A DNA stretch of 64,000 bases. It comes from Mus musculus. Lineage: Eukaryota; Chordata; Mammalia; Rodentia; Muridae. The stretch spans positions 7,673,501-7,737,500 of the forward strand of contig NC_000081.6 of assembly GCF_000001635.26 (NCBI RefSeq), written 5' to 3'. Position numbers and translations under genes: made by a program. Under the pieces are notes generated by a model that saw only the letters and a program-made list of their open reading frames with translations, was not told the origin of the DNA and did no database searches. Positions 45,405 to 57,439 of the stretch are shown here, in pieces; the stretch's first letter is position 1; the number at the start of each line of letters is the position of its first letter.

Positions 45405-45800
45405 TGTTGCCTCCCAGAACTTGAGGCTGAGAGCTTATTGCTGATAACATCACACACTTCACACTCATGACTTGGAGGTACAGAGATGGAACTGAACTGG
45501 ACATGTCCTTGAACTTGCCCAAGAACTTGCTCTCAGGAGCAAAGCATCTGTGCAAGCTACTAGGGGAGAAAGAGCATCCAGTACCTACCCAGCCTATGGA
45601 CCCCAGCAATGCTTGGATGGTAAGATGTTCCCAATGGTGAAATCATGGCATTTTTATCTTGAAGTTAATAAACAACTGTGAAGTTGAGCTTAAGGGCCAT
45701 TCAATTGGAAGGAATTCATACCTGAGACTATAAACCTAGCCAACTACCCGTGGCTGGGGACTCATGGACCTTAGAGGAGAACCTATTATTGCCACTTTGC
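45405..45800 (-). mobile_element. Older rodent L1 (Lx-like) 3' UTR fragment
   Basis: Reverse complement of the type seen at about 33968-34335. Shared words in opposite orientation include 'cttcacactcatgacttgga', 'gagcaaagcatctgtgcaag', 'ccatggcatttttatcttga'-type sequence and 'actataaacctagccaacta'. Homology spans about 370 bp. Confidence 0.7.
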
Positions 45801-46223
45801 CAAAGTAGCTTCATTTCTAGCTGTATTCTAAACACGTATCCCTATACCTGTGAATACGTGTACCTCTCACCCCTCATTAAAAAAACACTTATCTAGACCA
45901 TAATAGAACCTCTGATTGGCCAAGCTGTAGAGAATAACTGACCATGGCATGATCCCCTGTAATTAATAGATTTAGGAAAATCCAACTCACCACCACTGGG
46001 AGCACAGAGTGAGGCCAGCAAAGTTTAACACAGCTCTGCAGGCAGAGCCCTGGGCTTAACTCTGAACAGTGAAAACTAGTCTTGAGAAGTTTCTTATTCT
46101 GATGTAAACCCAATGGTGTGTCAATGAAAGGGGAAAAAAACTATAAAGTATACTTCAAAAAACTGAGTCTGCTATGTAAAAGGATTTATACCCATCTTTA
46201 AGAAAATATTTTTCATAACCACC
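45801..46223. other. Unannotated stretch, possible L1 continuation
   Basis: 45890-45990 may extend the old minus-strand L1. The rest is unassigned and no gene is seen. Confidence 0.35.
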
Positions 46224-46540
46224 TATGGTGATTTGAATGAAAATGGAACTCCATAGGCCCATAAGGAGTGGCACCATTAGGAGGTGAGGCCTTGTGAGAG
46301 TAGGTGTGGCTTTGTGGGAGGTAAGTGTGATAGGCTTTGAAGTTCCAGAAGCTCAATCCAAGCCCAGTGACTTACTTGCTCTTCTGCCTGCCTTTCCAGA
46401 GAAAGAAATCTCTCCAGCCCCATGTCTGCCTGCATGCTACCATGCTACCATGCTTCCTGCTATGAGGATAATGGCCTAAACCCTCTGTACTGCAAGCCAG
46501 CTGCAATGAAATGTTTTCTGCCATAAGAGTTGCTGTGATC

Positions 46541-47535
46541 CTCCTCCACTGCTGGTGGGATTGCAAGCTGGTACAACCACTCTGCAAGTCAGTCTGGCTC
46601 CACTATGTTCATAGCACCCCTATTTATAATAGCCAGAAGTTGGAAAGAACCCAGATGTCCCTCAACAGAGGAATGGATACAGAAAATGTGGTACATTTAC
46701 ACAATGGAGTACTACTCAGCTATTAAAAACAACGGATTTATGAAATTCTTAGATAAATGGATTGATCTGGAGGATATCATCCTGAGTGAGGTAACCCAAT
46801 CACAAAAGAACTCACTTGATATGCACTCACTGATAAGTGGATATTAGCCCAGAAACTTAGGATACCCAAGATACAATTTGCAAAACACAAGAAAATCAAG
46901 AAGAAGGAAGACCAGCACGTGGATACTTCATTCATTCCTCCTTAGAATAGGGAACAAAATACCCATGGAAGGAGTTACAGAGACAAAGTTTGGAGCTGAG
47001 ATGAAAGGATGGTCCATCTAGAGACTTCCCCACCTGGGGATCCATCCCATAATCAGCCACCAAACGCAAACACTATGGCATATGCCAGCATGATTTTGCT
47101 GAAAGGACCCTGATATAGCTGTCTCTTGTGCGGCTATGCCAGTGCCTGGCAAATACAGAAGTGGATGCTCACAGTCATCTATTGGATTTAACACAGGGCC
47201 CCAATGGAGGAGCTTGAGAAAGTACCCAAGGAGCTGAAGGGGTCTGCAATTCAACAATATGAACTAACAATATGAACTAACCAGTACCCCCAGAGCTCAT
47301 GTCTCTAGCTGCATATGTAGCAGAAGATGGCCTAGTCAGCCATCATTGGGAAGAGAAGCCCCTTGGTCTTGCAAACTTTATATGCCCCAGTACAGGGAAC
47401 ACCAAGGCCAAGAAGTAGGAGTGGGTGGGTAGGGGAGCAGGGTGGGGGTGGTGGTGAAGGGTATAGGGGACTTTCAGGATAGCATTTGAAATGTAAATGA
47501 AGAAAATATCTAATAAAAATTTGAAGAAAAAAAAA
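46541..47535 (+). mobile_element. 5'-truncated L1Md LINE-1
   Basis: ORF2 C-terminus then 3' UTR and poly(A). Target duplications agagttgctgtgatc (46526-46540) and agagttactgtgatc (47536-47550) match at 14 of 15. An internal deletion of roughly 120 bp relative to remembered L1Md lies near 46594. 'aacaatatgaacta' is duplicated at about 47252-47281. Confidence 0.92.
46605..46847 (+). pseudogene. L1Md ORF2 C-terminal remnant
   Basis: Encodes the last part of LINE-1 ORF2p, including MWYIYTMEYYSAIKNN and ending at the normal stop after SLISGY. This C-terminal segment lies beyond the endonuclease and RT domains, so no enzymatic activity is expected. The reading frame is open to its natural stop, consistent with a young insertion. 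Confidence 0.9.
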
Positions 47536-47592
47536 AGAGTTACTGTGATCATGGTGCCTCTTCACAGCAATAAAACCCAAACTAAGATACAA

Positions 47593-48654
47593 CCCATATG
47601 TGACCATGAAAGACCAGCTTAAGAGGCAGTTGTCCAGCTGCAGCCAGATGTACCTTTAGATAATTCGGGGTAATAGCGCATCCAAAGACAACCCCCATCC
47701 AAGCCACATTGAAAAGAACCCCCACAGTTTTGTTGGCATCAGCAGTATCAGAGTCCTCATCCTGCATTGTTTTCAAATCCTGACTCATTTGAAAATCAAT
47801 CCAAATGTCCCCCACCAGTCTCTCTCCCTCCTAGTAAATTTTATTAAGCAATAACTTCACATCAAACATTATTCACTTGGAAACTTCAGACAAAACCAGT
47901 CCAATTCACTGTACTGTGGGTCTCCACACCCCCCCCCAAATCAACATATCCCATATTTCTTCACAGAGAAAGTTTCTGAGATCTGTTGTCCCCAGGGCAT
48001 TACCTCCTCCAGGAAAGGAGCTTAGTAACAACATAAAGCAATACCCTTGCAGAGATGAAACTTCAGCATTAATAAAGTCATGTGACCCTAGCCATGCTCC
48101 AAGCATAGTGGGCTCACAACCTCCAGTTAAGGTTGGCTCCTAAAGAGAGATGCTAGCTTTCATGCTGAAGGCCTAAAAGGCTTAAAGCTAAAGTGCTTCC
48201 TGCCCTGACTTGGCCAGTACAGAAGGGTACATTGGCGATGGTGGTACAGAAGCTGCCCCCATCTTTGCCCGGGTGTTCTGGAAAGTATTATCCTACCCAA
48301 AAAGGATGAAAGTCTCTTTGAAAGCATTTATCCTAGTCTACTTAGGGATTGAAGACAAAACCCATAACACATGGGAAGGGCCAATATCCCACTCACACTG
48401 ACTGATACTATCTGAAGTTCCACTTGCAAAAAATTTGCTTGTAAAAGAAAAATGTGTTCCCATCTCCCATTGTCCCCAGAGCTAGTCATCTTTTCTTTCA
48501 TCTTAAAGACATCATCTGTAAAATGAAGAGCTCATTAAAATGATTGTTGATCTCCAACATCACCTAGGAATGACAACTGTCAAAGGGGATTGTGTACTGG
48601 AATTTCACATGGTTTAATACACACATGCATTCATCCCACACGATGCATACAATC
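47593..48654. other. Unannotated stretch, no gene seen
   Basis: Unique-looking sequence with a short C9 run near 47930. Frames at 47877-48143 and 48210-48401 have no recognisable domain. Confidence 0.4.
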
Positions 48655-49600
48655 TCACAAACATTTATTCATTTATTTGATAATGGTTGTTTTCTATAAC
48701 AAACATTCTGGTCCTGATGAAATACTAGAAAACAACATGAACAAAGACCTGCTTGCATCCAGCTTACTTTTCAGCAGTGATAAAAGTAAAAATAACAAAC
48801 AAGACATGCCTTGTGGTAATGATGGCTACAGAAAGACATAAAGAGATGGAGACAGACAAGAAGAGTCTAATAGAGTGGTGTGTTACATTTAGGACTAGAG
48901 AGGACAATAATAGAGTGTAATAGAGCAGAGCTGGGTGAGAAGTGTAGTAGAGGCGGCAGTCATTGGATACATTTGGCAAGAAGGTTCTAAGTAGGAGCAA
49001 TATCATGTTCAAATATACCAGAAAGACTCACCTTAACCTGTTCAATATCCAAGGTGAGAAAAGTCAGGAGAGCATTACCAAGGGCTTGAAAGTATTGCTC
49101 CCACTCTGGGTAAGATGGAAACCCCACGAGGGTCCTGAGCTTTGGTGAGACACAATCATATATACCTGTCGTTTTCAGTTCTCTGTGACAGAGGTTTATG
49201 CAGACAAAAGTAACAGCAGGGTGACCAGGCAGGACATTATGTCAACAATCCTGTTGCCAAAAGATGGTAGTTTGGACCAAGTGGTGCTCGTGAGACTCAT
49301 GAGTGGGATCTATCTTGAACTGATCTCTCTAGATCTATCCGGTCTGCAGCTGTACAACTGTGAGGTGAGAGAGAAAAGGGCCAAAGACAACGTCAAGATT
49401 TTTCATGTACATGAGTGAAAAGATAACATGTGTGGAACTGGGGAAGATGTGGAATAAATCTACTTGAGGGAGGAGAAGCTGGGAATCTGAATGTTTGATT
49501 TTAGATACATGAAGTTCAAGGTGGCTTTTAGACACTTTGTGGGAGAGCCATGTTGACACCAGCAGCTTCAGACTCTTCTCTGAAGAACGGAAATCCAATC
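48655..49600 (-). repeat. Probable decayed L2 LINE
   Basis: 'catttattcatttatttgat' at the left, 'ggagcaatatcatgttcaaa' and 'agatacatgaagttcaaggt' read like reverse L2-type sequence, but decay is strong. The 77- and 109-codon frames here overlap on opposite strands and look accidental. Confidence 0.35.
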
Positions 49601-51723
49601 TCCTCTGAAAATGCTCCCACTTTTCACTGAAGAACTTTCTAGAGACTACCTGTGCATGAGGCATGCTGGGAAACTGTTAACCGCCTGCTTTCCAGTGAGA
49701 AAAACAAATCCCCAATTTGCAATATCTGCCAATTTTCATGGTGTAAACGTTCCCACTGCATCCTACCAGGGAATGCAGAGAAAGGGAGATCTTCCTGAGC
49801 TGGGAGTAGAAGACTCAGGCATGCTCCCAAGGTAGTTCCTTTCCCTAGCCCTCCAGCCTCCCCCCAAAAGAGGAGGAAGAGGAAGCAGCACTGCTCGGGG
49901 GCGGGGGCCTGGTGGCTTTAAGTTGTTACCCTTTAAACACCTTTGCTGGGCTTTGGAAACACGAGTTGTGAGAAAGCCCAGGGCATTTCTATTATAAACA
50001 GCTGCCTTATTGTAACACATAGATTTGAGATCTGACTTTAATTATCTCTAATGCAAAACAAATTTGTTCTCAAATTTCAGTGGGGGGTAGAACAGGACAG
50101 GGGAGGAAGGGACCCCTAGTCCTCACGAGGGTCCCCTCCCATCATTTATGAAAAAAGAGAACATCCTTTATGCTTTTTTTTTCCTGGTTTCTGAACTCAA
50201 TATTCCTTTCTGAATGAGTCAAGGAAAAGTTGAATTGCTTGTTAGTTTGAGGGGGAGGGGGAACTGCTTTAGGCTCTAACCTGCCCTGAGAGGAGAAGGA
50301 CATTAGGTTTACATTAGCAAGCTCTGTTGTCTGGTCAGCAAATTAATTCTTAGGCAGGGCTTTATTTCCTCTCCCACCCTGGAACAGGGATCCTTATCCG
50401 CTCTGCATTTTATAATCCAATGGGGATATTTTAGAGGTTCATGCAGGCCCCACATTGAAAGATTCAGGTTTCACCGGTCTACAGTAAGACTGCCCCAACC
50501 CCACATCCACCACCCCACCCTCTTCTAATTCTAATGTGTAGCCAGACCTGAGAACCTCATTCTAGAAGCTCAAGTGTTTGGTTGGAATCTACCTGGTCAG
50601 TCATCTCAGTTCTGAAAACAGCAATCACAGACATAGTAAGTGGCTGGGAATTGGCCAGGTTCTCATTCTGTTTCTGCCATTTGATTTAAAAACAAACAAA
50701 CAAACAAACAAAACCTATTAAGCAATATAGATTTTAGAGGATAGGTAGCCATTTGCAAATAAAATTAAGGGAGCGATGTCATAGGACCTCACCTGGACAT
50801 CTGCTCAGGAAGGTTTCTGCAGAACTGAAGCAAGAACATGTACTTGGGAACAATGGCAGCCACGCTGGTTACTGATTGTAGCTAATCAAGTATGGGTCAA
50901 AGGATGGGACACGAGGCTAGGCCAATGATACACTGCACATGGAATCTGTGTTTGGCACGGAGGAAAACATGGATACACGGTCTGAGCCTTTGCCAGTTGT
51001 CACACCAGAGTCGTTTCCTGCTTTTTCTCTCTCACAAGAATGCAGCAAAATGAATGCTCTCCAAAACACCCAAACTCCACATAGATGCTGACCAAATAAG
51101 GCAAATGACTCCTAACTGCCCAGTCTTCTCAGTCATGAGCAGTCGACAGTCAATTGCATCAAAACTCCCACAAAGTCTATACTGTCTCTTCCCTGGCCCG
51201 TTCTTTCAATCAGAACAATCCTACCTTCTCTCTCTAGTACCTGCACACCCCCCTCACCCTGCCCACTCAGATGGATGTCACCTTGGGGTGGGGGGGTGAG
51301 GAATCACAAGAAAGAACACACTATAGAAAACAGACAGAGTGGATGCAGAAATGAATGTAGGGACTAATGCTCCAACAAAGACCAAGGCCTAGAAAATAAT
51401 CACAACAACTCAAGGACAAGGTTATAGGAAGCTCTTTAGCCAAAGGGTTACAGCTCTCCCCAAGGGCATCCCACAGGGTGTGCTGCTGATGCACCTGAAG
51501 GGCAGCATCACTGAAGGAGCCTCAGATGTCTCCAGGAAAGAGTGGCAGCCTCCAGCCTATGTACCAGCCACTATCCATCCTAGCTCCATTTGGGGGAGGA
51601 GGGCGGGGAGGAGGAAGGAGCAATGAATGAAATGCCAGTGAGGCTTTAAATTCAAGGAAATAGAATGAATGGAAGCTTTGTCTTATAAATCTCCCCCAGA
51701 AGAATAAGAAAGAGGGAAAGGGG
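49601..51723. other. Long unique stretch, possible regulatory block
   Basis: About 2.1 kb with no clear repeat except an (AAAC)n run at 50690-50711 and a G7 run near 51291. 49860-50040 holds a G-rich Sp1-like gggggcggggg, a CAGCTG E-box next to tattataaa, and TAATTA-type words. No gene seen. Confidence 0.4.
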
Positions 51724-51897
51724 AGCTGGAGAGATGGCTCAGTGGTTAAGAGCACTGACTGCTCTTCCAGGGGTCCTGAGCTCAATTCCCAGCATCTACA
51801 TGGTAGCTCACAACCATCAGTAATGGGATCCAATGCTCTTTTCTGGTTGTGTTTGAAGACATCAACAGTGTACTCACATACATGGAATAAATAAATC

Positions 51898-51900
<3 letters not shown>
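51724..51900 (+). repeat. B2 SINE
   Basis: Near-consensus: 'agctggagagatggctcagt', 'gagcactgactgctcttcca', 'catggtagctcacaaccatc', 'gtgtactcacatacatgg' and 'aataaataaatctgg'. Young copy whose tail has expanded into the purine tract that follows. Confidence 0.95.
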
Positions 51901-51956
<56 letters not shown>

Positions 51957-52063
51957 AGGGAGGGAGGGAGGGAGGGAGGGAGGGAGGGAGGGAGGGAGGG
52001 AGGGAGGGAGGAAGGAAGGAAAAGGGAGAAGAGAAGGGAGAGAAAAAAGAGAAGGGGAAGGAA

Positions 52064-52118
<55 letters not shown>
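51899..52118 (+). repeat. Long purine tract (GAAA)(GGGA)(GA)
   Basis: GAAA units to 51956, GGGA units to 52011, mixed purines to 52067, one T at 52068, then GA units to 52118. The 222-codon minus frame at 51522-52190 reads straight through this and is not a gene. Confidence 0.98.
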
Positions 52119-52122
<4 letters not shown>

Positions 52123-53241
52123 CTCTTAGTCAGGGCTTCAGTCTGGAAGACCAGATGGGGGGAAGTAAATAAATTCAATGCTTCTAACAAGAGAGTGAGT
52201 CAACGCTGCCAAATGAGACAGGGGACAGGCTTCTCTGTTTTCCTTACCTCTCTCTTCCTCCAAGAACACACGTTACAAATTTCATGGAAATAGATGGTGC
52301 AATGAATCTGTTCCAGCCACCTGTTAACCCTTTTCCAAACACAGCAGCAGTGTAGCTGCTGTGACTTGTGTCTGTGCTGGGTCCTCTGTCTTCTGCGCGC
52401 CCTCATCCATCAGGAGCATGCTTTCATGTTGTCTCCCTTAGGGAAGCTCCTGGCCTCTCTGAGACAGTCTGTGGCCCAGTCCTGAGACTTCACCCATGCT
52501 TTCTAAAGACATTTTGTCATATTGTGATCTAAGCATATGTCCGACTCTCCAAGTACACAGAGATCCAGGAAGAGGAAAGCCAGGCTGCCTTCTCATCTGT
52601 ACCAACTAATACATCCCCAAATGGGGAACCGGAAGAGAAGACAGACACAAAGATGCAGGAAGTCAAAGGGGCTACTGCTCAGAAAAGGAATATTCATCAA
52701 CAGGAGGGCTGTCACCCTTGAGACAGAGTTTCCTATAGGCAGCGAGTCATCTTTTCTGGAAGTTTAGAAGAGCTGTCAGCAAGATCTCTGCCAGTCTCCT
52801 CTGTCTCTCTCTATTTATACCTTGGGGCCAGGACAGGAGGAGGCCATCTGAACTTAGGGACAGTGGTCACCAAGCAAAGCCATCTCTGCAGTTTTTTTTT
52901 TCTTGGCAAGAAACCCCAGAGTTTAAGTTTCCTCTAGAACTTAGTCACCAAGAGAGAGAGAGATTCTTCAAAAAGAATTCTGCTGTTTCCAAGGAAATTG
53001 ACAGAAATTTTAAAAGATTGGCTGTGTAGTCCATAAGTCACCAAAATTCACCCGTAAGCAAAGTAACTGGAGCTGACTCCGAAGGTTGCAGTCAAGTGTG
53101 GGAGGGTAGAAATCAAGGAGTAGAGAGTTTTTAAGTTCAAGTAAGAGGATTCGAGAGTACCAGCTTTGCTGTACTTTAACTGTACAGTGAGCCAAGGAAA
53201 AAGAAGGCTGAGCAAAATATGTGGGCTTGTAATAATGGGGC
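52119..53241. other. Unannotated stretch, no gene seen
   Basis: Unique-looking. Frames at 52200-52406 (minus) and 52537-52767 (plus) are basic but show no domain. Confidence 0.4.
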
Positions 53242-53305
53242 TACACACACATACAGAGAGAGAGAGAGAGACAGAGACAGAGAGATAGACACAGACAGAC
53301 AGACA

Positions 53306-53338
<33 letters not shown>
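53242..53338 (+). repeat. (GA)n-(CAGA)n-(CA)n compound microsatellite
   Basis: Short CA, GA block, acagac units, then about 16 CA units. Confidence 0.97.
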
Positions 53339-53340
<2 letters not shown>

Positions 53341-53744
53341 CTTGTTAAAACATTCAACACCTTTCCTTTTGAGAAATGAAGCAAAAGCCCCAGGAAGCAT
53401 GCATGTGTAAGTGACAGACAGACCTCATTTGAATCTGACTCCATAAAGGGCTACCAGTGTGACTCTGAAAAAAAACTTCCTTGTTTACTTAGCTGTAGAG
53501 TGGGTTTTCTGTGCTCATACAAGATCTTAGGCCATGCCAGCCACAGGAGGGAGGGAGTAGCCATAGGGTCACTAGCAGAAGCTTCAGAGCCTTTAGCTAC
53601 GTCAACATCAAAGCAAGAAAGCACTGAGCATCCGGAATCCAGCTAGGGAGGGAGAGACTGCACAAACAAGCTGCTGAGTTCTCTCTCTCCCACAGCTGCA
53701 TCATGCTGACCAAACACCCTGGGCTGCCTTTCTGGGCAATCCTG
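53339..53744. other. Unannotated stretch; possible MIR trace
   Basis: 53400-53540 has weak MIR character ('catttgaatctgactcc', 'cttagctgtagagtgggttt'). No gene seen. Confidence 0.35.
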
Positions 53745-53772
53745 AATAATCAATAATCAATAATCAATGATC
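53745..53772 (+). repeat. 7-bp tandem repeat (AATAATC)4
   Basis: Units at 53745, 53752, 53759 and 53766, the last as aatgatc. Each junction recreates an ATCAAT core, the ONECUT/HNF6-type recognition word, in direct orientation. Confidence 0.9.
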
Positions 53773-54824
53773 CAGTGGGTATGCTGGATCCAAGAATTTA
53801 CCAGGAGGAACACATCCCTTCAAGCCTCTCAGTCACGTGGTTGAGACAGAAAGGATTTTTCTGGTGAGTATTCAGTTACCAGCAAAGTCTCACAACCTCA
53901 GCGTGTACTTCTGTAGACTCAGAGTTGCTCACTGGCTGCAAGAGGCCTGAAGACCTGCTAAAAACAGACTTTACTGCAAAAGAGCTTTTACTTGCCAGGT
54001 CTCCCAAAGTGTAGAGGGGAGGACAGAGGGGAGGACAGGGGAAAGGACAGAATGCATTCAAAATGAGGCCTTAGGGGGCAGTCAGTTTTACAAAATGCCA
54101 ATGTCCAATACCAACCCCAAGTTCATGGACTTTACTATCTTGAGCTAAACAGACTGTTCAATCAGTAGGACTAAGTCCTCCCGCGTCAATTTCATTATAG
54201 TTTTGCAATACCAATTCGAAGACATAAGCACATGGTGTGAGGCATGCATGTGTCTATACATGTGCTCTGGCATCTGTGTGTGCACAAGCAGCAAGAGTGG
54301 GTGAGAAGATCATGATATGTCCATACCTGGATCTGTCTGCCATGTTAAGGCTCCTGCAAGCTTATGTAAATCCGTTCACCTATGATGAGAAAGAAAGAAG
54401 ATAAGCCATCTTCAAGCCGTCACTGAAAAGATGCAAATAAATTCAAACAACAATTCAAATTACTACACCCCTCACTTTTCTCTGGCTTTAAAATGAGGAG
54501 TAGAGATTGGTATTTGGGTCAGGACTTTTTTTTTTTTTTCTCGCACAGAGCTAATCCATCTTCAGTTGTTTTCATTTTAAATAGAAATTATAATATAATT
54601 GTACTGTAAGGCCAAGTGGTGATTGACAAATTGTGTCAGTAAGAGAAGGAAGCCATGCTTATATGACAAATGTGCTGGATAAAAGAGTGGATAATGGTAG
54701 ACAATTATGGCTCATCATTTGTCCATCTCCACATTACAGATGTGAGTTTGTATAGCTCTACAGGTATAGGTAACAAATGAACTCCAAATTTGTGTATGTA
54801 TGTACAAAACTCCATGTGATTGTC
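53773..54824. other. Unannotated stretch, no gene seen
   Basis: Unique-looking, with a T13 run near 54526. No repeat recognised. Confidence 0.4.
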
Positions 54825-54935
54825 TTTGTTTACATAGCTTTGCTGTGACAAAACACCATGGCCAAGGCAAGTTATAAAAGAAAGCATTTAATTGACCTTA
54901 GAATTTCCAAGGGATCGACTCCATGATTGTGGAAC
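54825..54935 (-). mobile_element. ERVL-MaLR LTR fragment
   Basis: 'agctttgctgtgacaaaaca', 'ccatggccaaggcaagttat' and 'aagaaagcatttaattgacc' are the 3' end of a rodent MaLR LTR in reverse. Only about 110 bp is recognisable. Confidence 0.65.
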
Positions 54936-57439
54936 AAAGGTTTATATAAATATGTATTTGTATAGATTTTTACATACAGATTGCATATGTGCACACATGT
55001 ATACACTCACACTTATAAAGGCATTGAACCATCAATGCATGTGTACAATATATGTGTGAGCTTATGAAGTTTCCTCTTCACAAAAAAAGTGTCTCATGAG
55101 CCTGTCTGTGTTGATGTATGATCTTGTTTTAGGAAACATGTTTTCCATTTACATGGTTGGTTATCCCCTGGTTCTTTCTTTCCTCAAACAAAGAAACCCT
55201 AAGTCTATAGCCCTTTCTCCCCTCTACATCACCTGTCACTTGGGAAGGCCAAACTCCCCAACATTCTTAGAGGACTACCACTCCCACAATTCTTGTCCGT
55301 AGATGTCTCAGAGCAGCCCTTCTCAGCCTTAGGTGGCTTGCTGTGGGGATTAGTCTTTCTCCATAGGGTTTCTCTCTGCACTAGCAGAGAAAAGGTTTTG
55401 GTGGGAAGGCTCATTCTTTATGGAACATGGAACATCTGGACCCAATAATGCCTTGCAATGAAGTACCACCTCTAGCCTGAGATCAAGTCACACCTCCACT
55501 CACAGGGGAGGCCATCAGTCTCCCTACATTACAGGCTCTTAAAGGGTATGGACTTAAACTCTGTCTTCTCTACAAACAACCCTGGTGCCCTTGAGGAAAT
55601 GTGGGAGATGCTCCATCTGTTGAAGGACTACGTCTTCTATCAGGTCACTCTCCCAGAGCTACTTGTGTGGTCAGCCTTCCCTGAACACTTATCTCTCCTA
55701 TGCCTGGGAGATGCCTTGTAAGCAGAGGATGGAGTGCTCTCGCAGGGAAGAATGACTCTGCTGCCACACCAATATTTCTTTTCTAGTCACACTCTAAGTG
55801 AGATCAATAGCTTTCCCTAGTGCACCCTAGGTGAGGTTATTAAGATATCATATCCCCCATCACCTTGCCTGTCCTCTGATACCTTCTCCAGGGCCCTTTC
55901 TAATACTTCAAATCCCAGCCTCTGTCCAGGGCCCTTCCCATGTCCTGTAAAACCCAGGATCCTGATGTCTTCTCCTCCTTTCTCATTAATCTTCAGCAGT
56001 CTTCTAAGACCTCTATTCCTAGAGGTGAAAGGCTATGATGTATTAGTTGTCAGATAGTTGTCTAATTCCTTTTCTAGCAAAAAAAAAAAAAAGTTATTCT
56101 TTATCAAGAAGAAAATCTGTAAAGGGTAAAAAGCTTACTAGAGATTCCAAGAACTCGATACGATATAGGCTAAAGACAAGATGGTAGAAGGCAAAGGGAT
56201 ATTTTGGCTCTCCTATGCCACCCTATATAGCTGGATACCAACTCCATATCCAGCAAAACCAAATAAGGTCATGGACCCCTGAGAAGTATATTTTTCCAAA
56301 GACAAACAAGTATTCTGGAACTCTCTCAGAACCACACATGTGGATGCTTTTGCTCCCATGTGGTATCTGGGTTCTTTGTCTAGCAGCATGGGAGTCCAGC
56401 AGACAAACAGCACATCAGGGCCCAGCAAGCCTTCTGAGCTTTCCCTGGGGGCATCACCAAGGAGCCAGAATGCATGAAGCTCAGAGGCCAAGTAATCAAA
56501 AACACTTTTGGCAGGAATACAAGGGCCATTGGGAAGCTAATTTAGATCCTGCCTGGCTGACTTGAGTCTGGAAGGAACAGAGAAAGAACAAGAAAATTAT
56601 GCAGTGAATTGTTAGAAACCAAGAGAGACCCAAGGCCTTGGTCTTAATCAAGTTCCATGAGAAGAAGTTCTGGCGTGGTGCATGCCTGAGACCTGCCAAG
56701 CCTTGAGTAATGAGAACGAACAAAGGAGGAAAGGGGGGGGGGGGGGGCTAAGAGCAACTGGTGGGGAGAGGGAAGTTAGGCCATGTCTAGGTGGTGCCAA
56801 ACATCTGGGTAAACTGTAAAATGTTTAAGCCAATAGCTGGCCATTTTGTCTACCGAACAGCACACACCACATCTGAAAATGTCTAGGTCATATCATGATG
56901 AATTTAGGCAGATACCTGAATGTTGCTCAAGGGCCTACCTAAGCTTTATTTACTTCAGGTGTCTCCATTTAGTACATGCTTGGTGCCTAGTAGGTACTTC
57001 TGAATATGTGTGAGGAAGGAAGGAGACAGAGAAGACACATTAAGAAGACCACCATCCTCAACTCAATAATAATAAGTTGACCAAAGAATTCATTGTTGAA
57101 ACCAGAAGATGAGAAACCTTAAGATAAGAAAGTGCTGATACTAGCCCCGAAAAACATGGTCACTCTAATAATGATCAGTTTTGTGGGGATGAATGAAGCA
57201 TGGAGGGACATGTTTTTGTGGTTGTTTTGCCAGATACTTTAAGTGAGGCAAGTTTGGCGTACACATGGAACAGCAGGAGTATCAGTGTGACTCAAATAGA
57301 AAGGAGGTAGAGGAAGAACAGGAAGCAGGCAAGATTCACAGGAACTCCACTCCATTTGGACAGTAAACAATGCAATCTCATTTCTGTTTCAGAAGACCTG
57401 TCTGCAGCCCTGTGGAAAACAAGTGATAGGATGCACAGG
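54936..57439. other. Unannotated stretch with G15 run
   Basis: Unique-looking. 'ccagggccctt' recurs at about 55891 and 55927. A12 at about 56080 and a G15 homopolymer at 56733-56747. The opposed frames at 56213-56565 show no domain. Confidence 0.4.

Larger units (their letters stand above)
46224..47592 (+). mobile_element. MT-type ERVL-MaLR LTR interrupted by L1Md
   Basis: Left arm: 'ggtgatttgaatgaaaatgg', 'gtggcaccattaggaggtga', 'ctgccataagagttgctgtg'. Right arm from 47551: 'atggtgcctcttcacagcaa', 'taaaacccaaactaagatac'. Together they form a rodent MT-family MaLR LTR of about 360 bp. The left arm contains a local taccatgc duplication (46438-46455). Confidence 0.85.

Noticed and set aside
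51522..52190. 222-codon minus-strand open frame, the longest in the window
   Set aside because: It crosses a B2 and reads through the 220-bp purine tract. The protein is mostly Ser/Leu/Pro/Phe low complexity from simple repeats.
55880..55945. Possible tandem duplication around ccagggccctt
   Set aside because: Only the 11-bp word recurs. Flanking sequence does not align, so it is probably chance.
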